A DNA stretch of 64,000 nt from NCBI GenBank assembly GCA_030562195.1, contig CM060201.1, positions 35,756,067 to 35,820,066 of the forward strand, read 5' to 3'. Source of the stretch: Nipponacmea schrenckii (Eukaryota; Mollusca; Gastropoda; Lottiidae). Position 1 is the first letter of the stretch. The DNA itself is not shown here. More model-generated notes on the stretch are below. The model was not told the origin of the DNA, ran no database searches, and saw nothing but the letters and a program-made list of their open reading frames with translations.

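Overview
This is eukaryotic, AT-rich genomic DNA from an invertebrate animal. A marine mollusc or other lophotrochozoan is the best guess, judged from the gene structure and repeat style rather than from a species marker. It holds one recognisable host gene, on the + strand: a long, multi-exon gene for a phospholipase C-like protein of the PLCL/PRIP family. Fifteen exons between 5155 and the right window edge encode, in order, an EF-hand-like region, the PI-PLC X domain, an acidic X-Y linker, the PI-PLC Y domain and a C2 domain. The N-terminal (PH) exons are not seen and probably lie to the left; the 3' end runs off the right edge. Introns shrink along the gene, from about 27.8 kb (intron 1) to a few hundred bases near the C2 exons.

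The rest of the window is intron or upstream DNA packed with repeats. About twenty tandem arrays are present, with units from about 11 to 150 bp. The largest is a 3.5 kb array of a 29-bp unit (9.0-12.5 kb) that looks like an amplified tRNA D-arm / Pol III A box. There are at least three tRNA-like SINE families, a target-site-flanked 5'-truncated LINE (7.2-8.2 kb), a second LINE-like 3' end (48.1-48.5 kb), a piggyBac-like 883-bp element with TTAA sites (60.8-61.7 kb), a separate TTAA-flanked MITE family (three copies, one nested in another MITE) and several foldback elements.

The most striking structure surrounds exon 5 (53328-53445). Upstream lies an array of about 27 copies of a 59-bp unit, and each unit carries the 3' splice site plus the first 41 coding bases of that exon. 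Downstream, starting at the exon's own donor, is an 18-bp array that repeats GTAAGTATCACC, the donor sequence. The exon is therefore sandwiched between decoy acceptors and decoy donors.

The protein resembles vertebrate PLCL1/2 in its EF-hand, X-Y linker, Y and C2 regions. Unlike those catalytically dead proteins, it appears to keep most PLC active-site residues. Two exon junctions (the end of exon 6 and the exon 10/11 boundary) do not join cleanly, and many arrays have noisy centres, so local assembly errors are likely.
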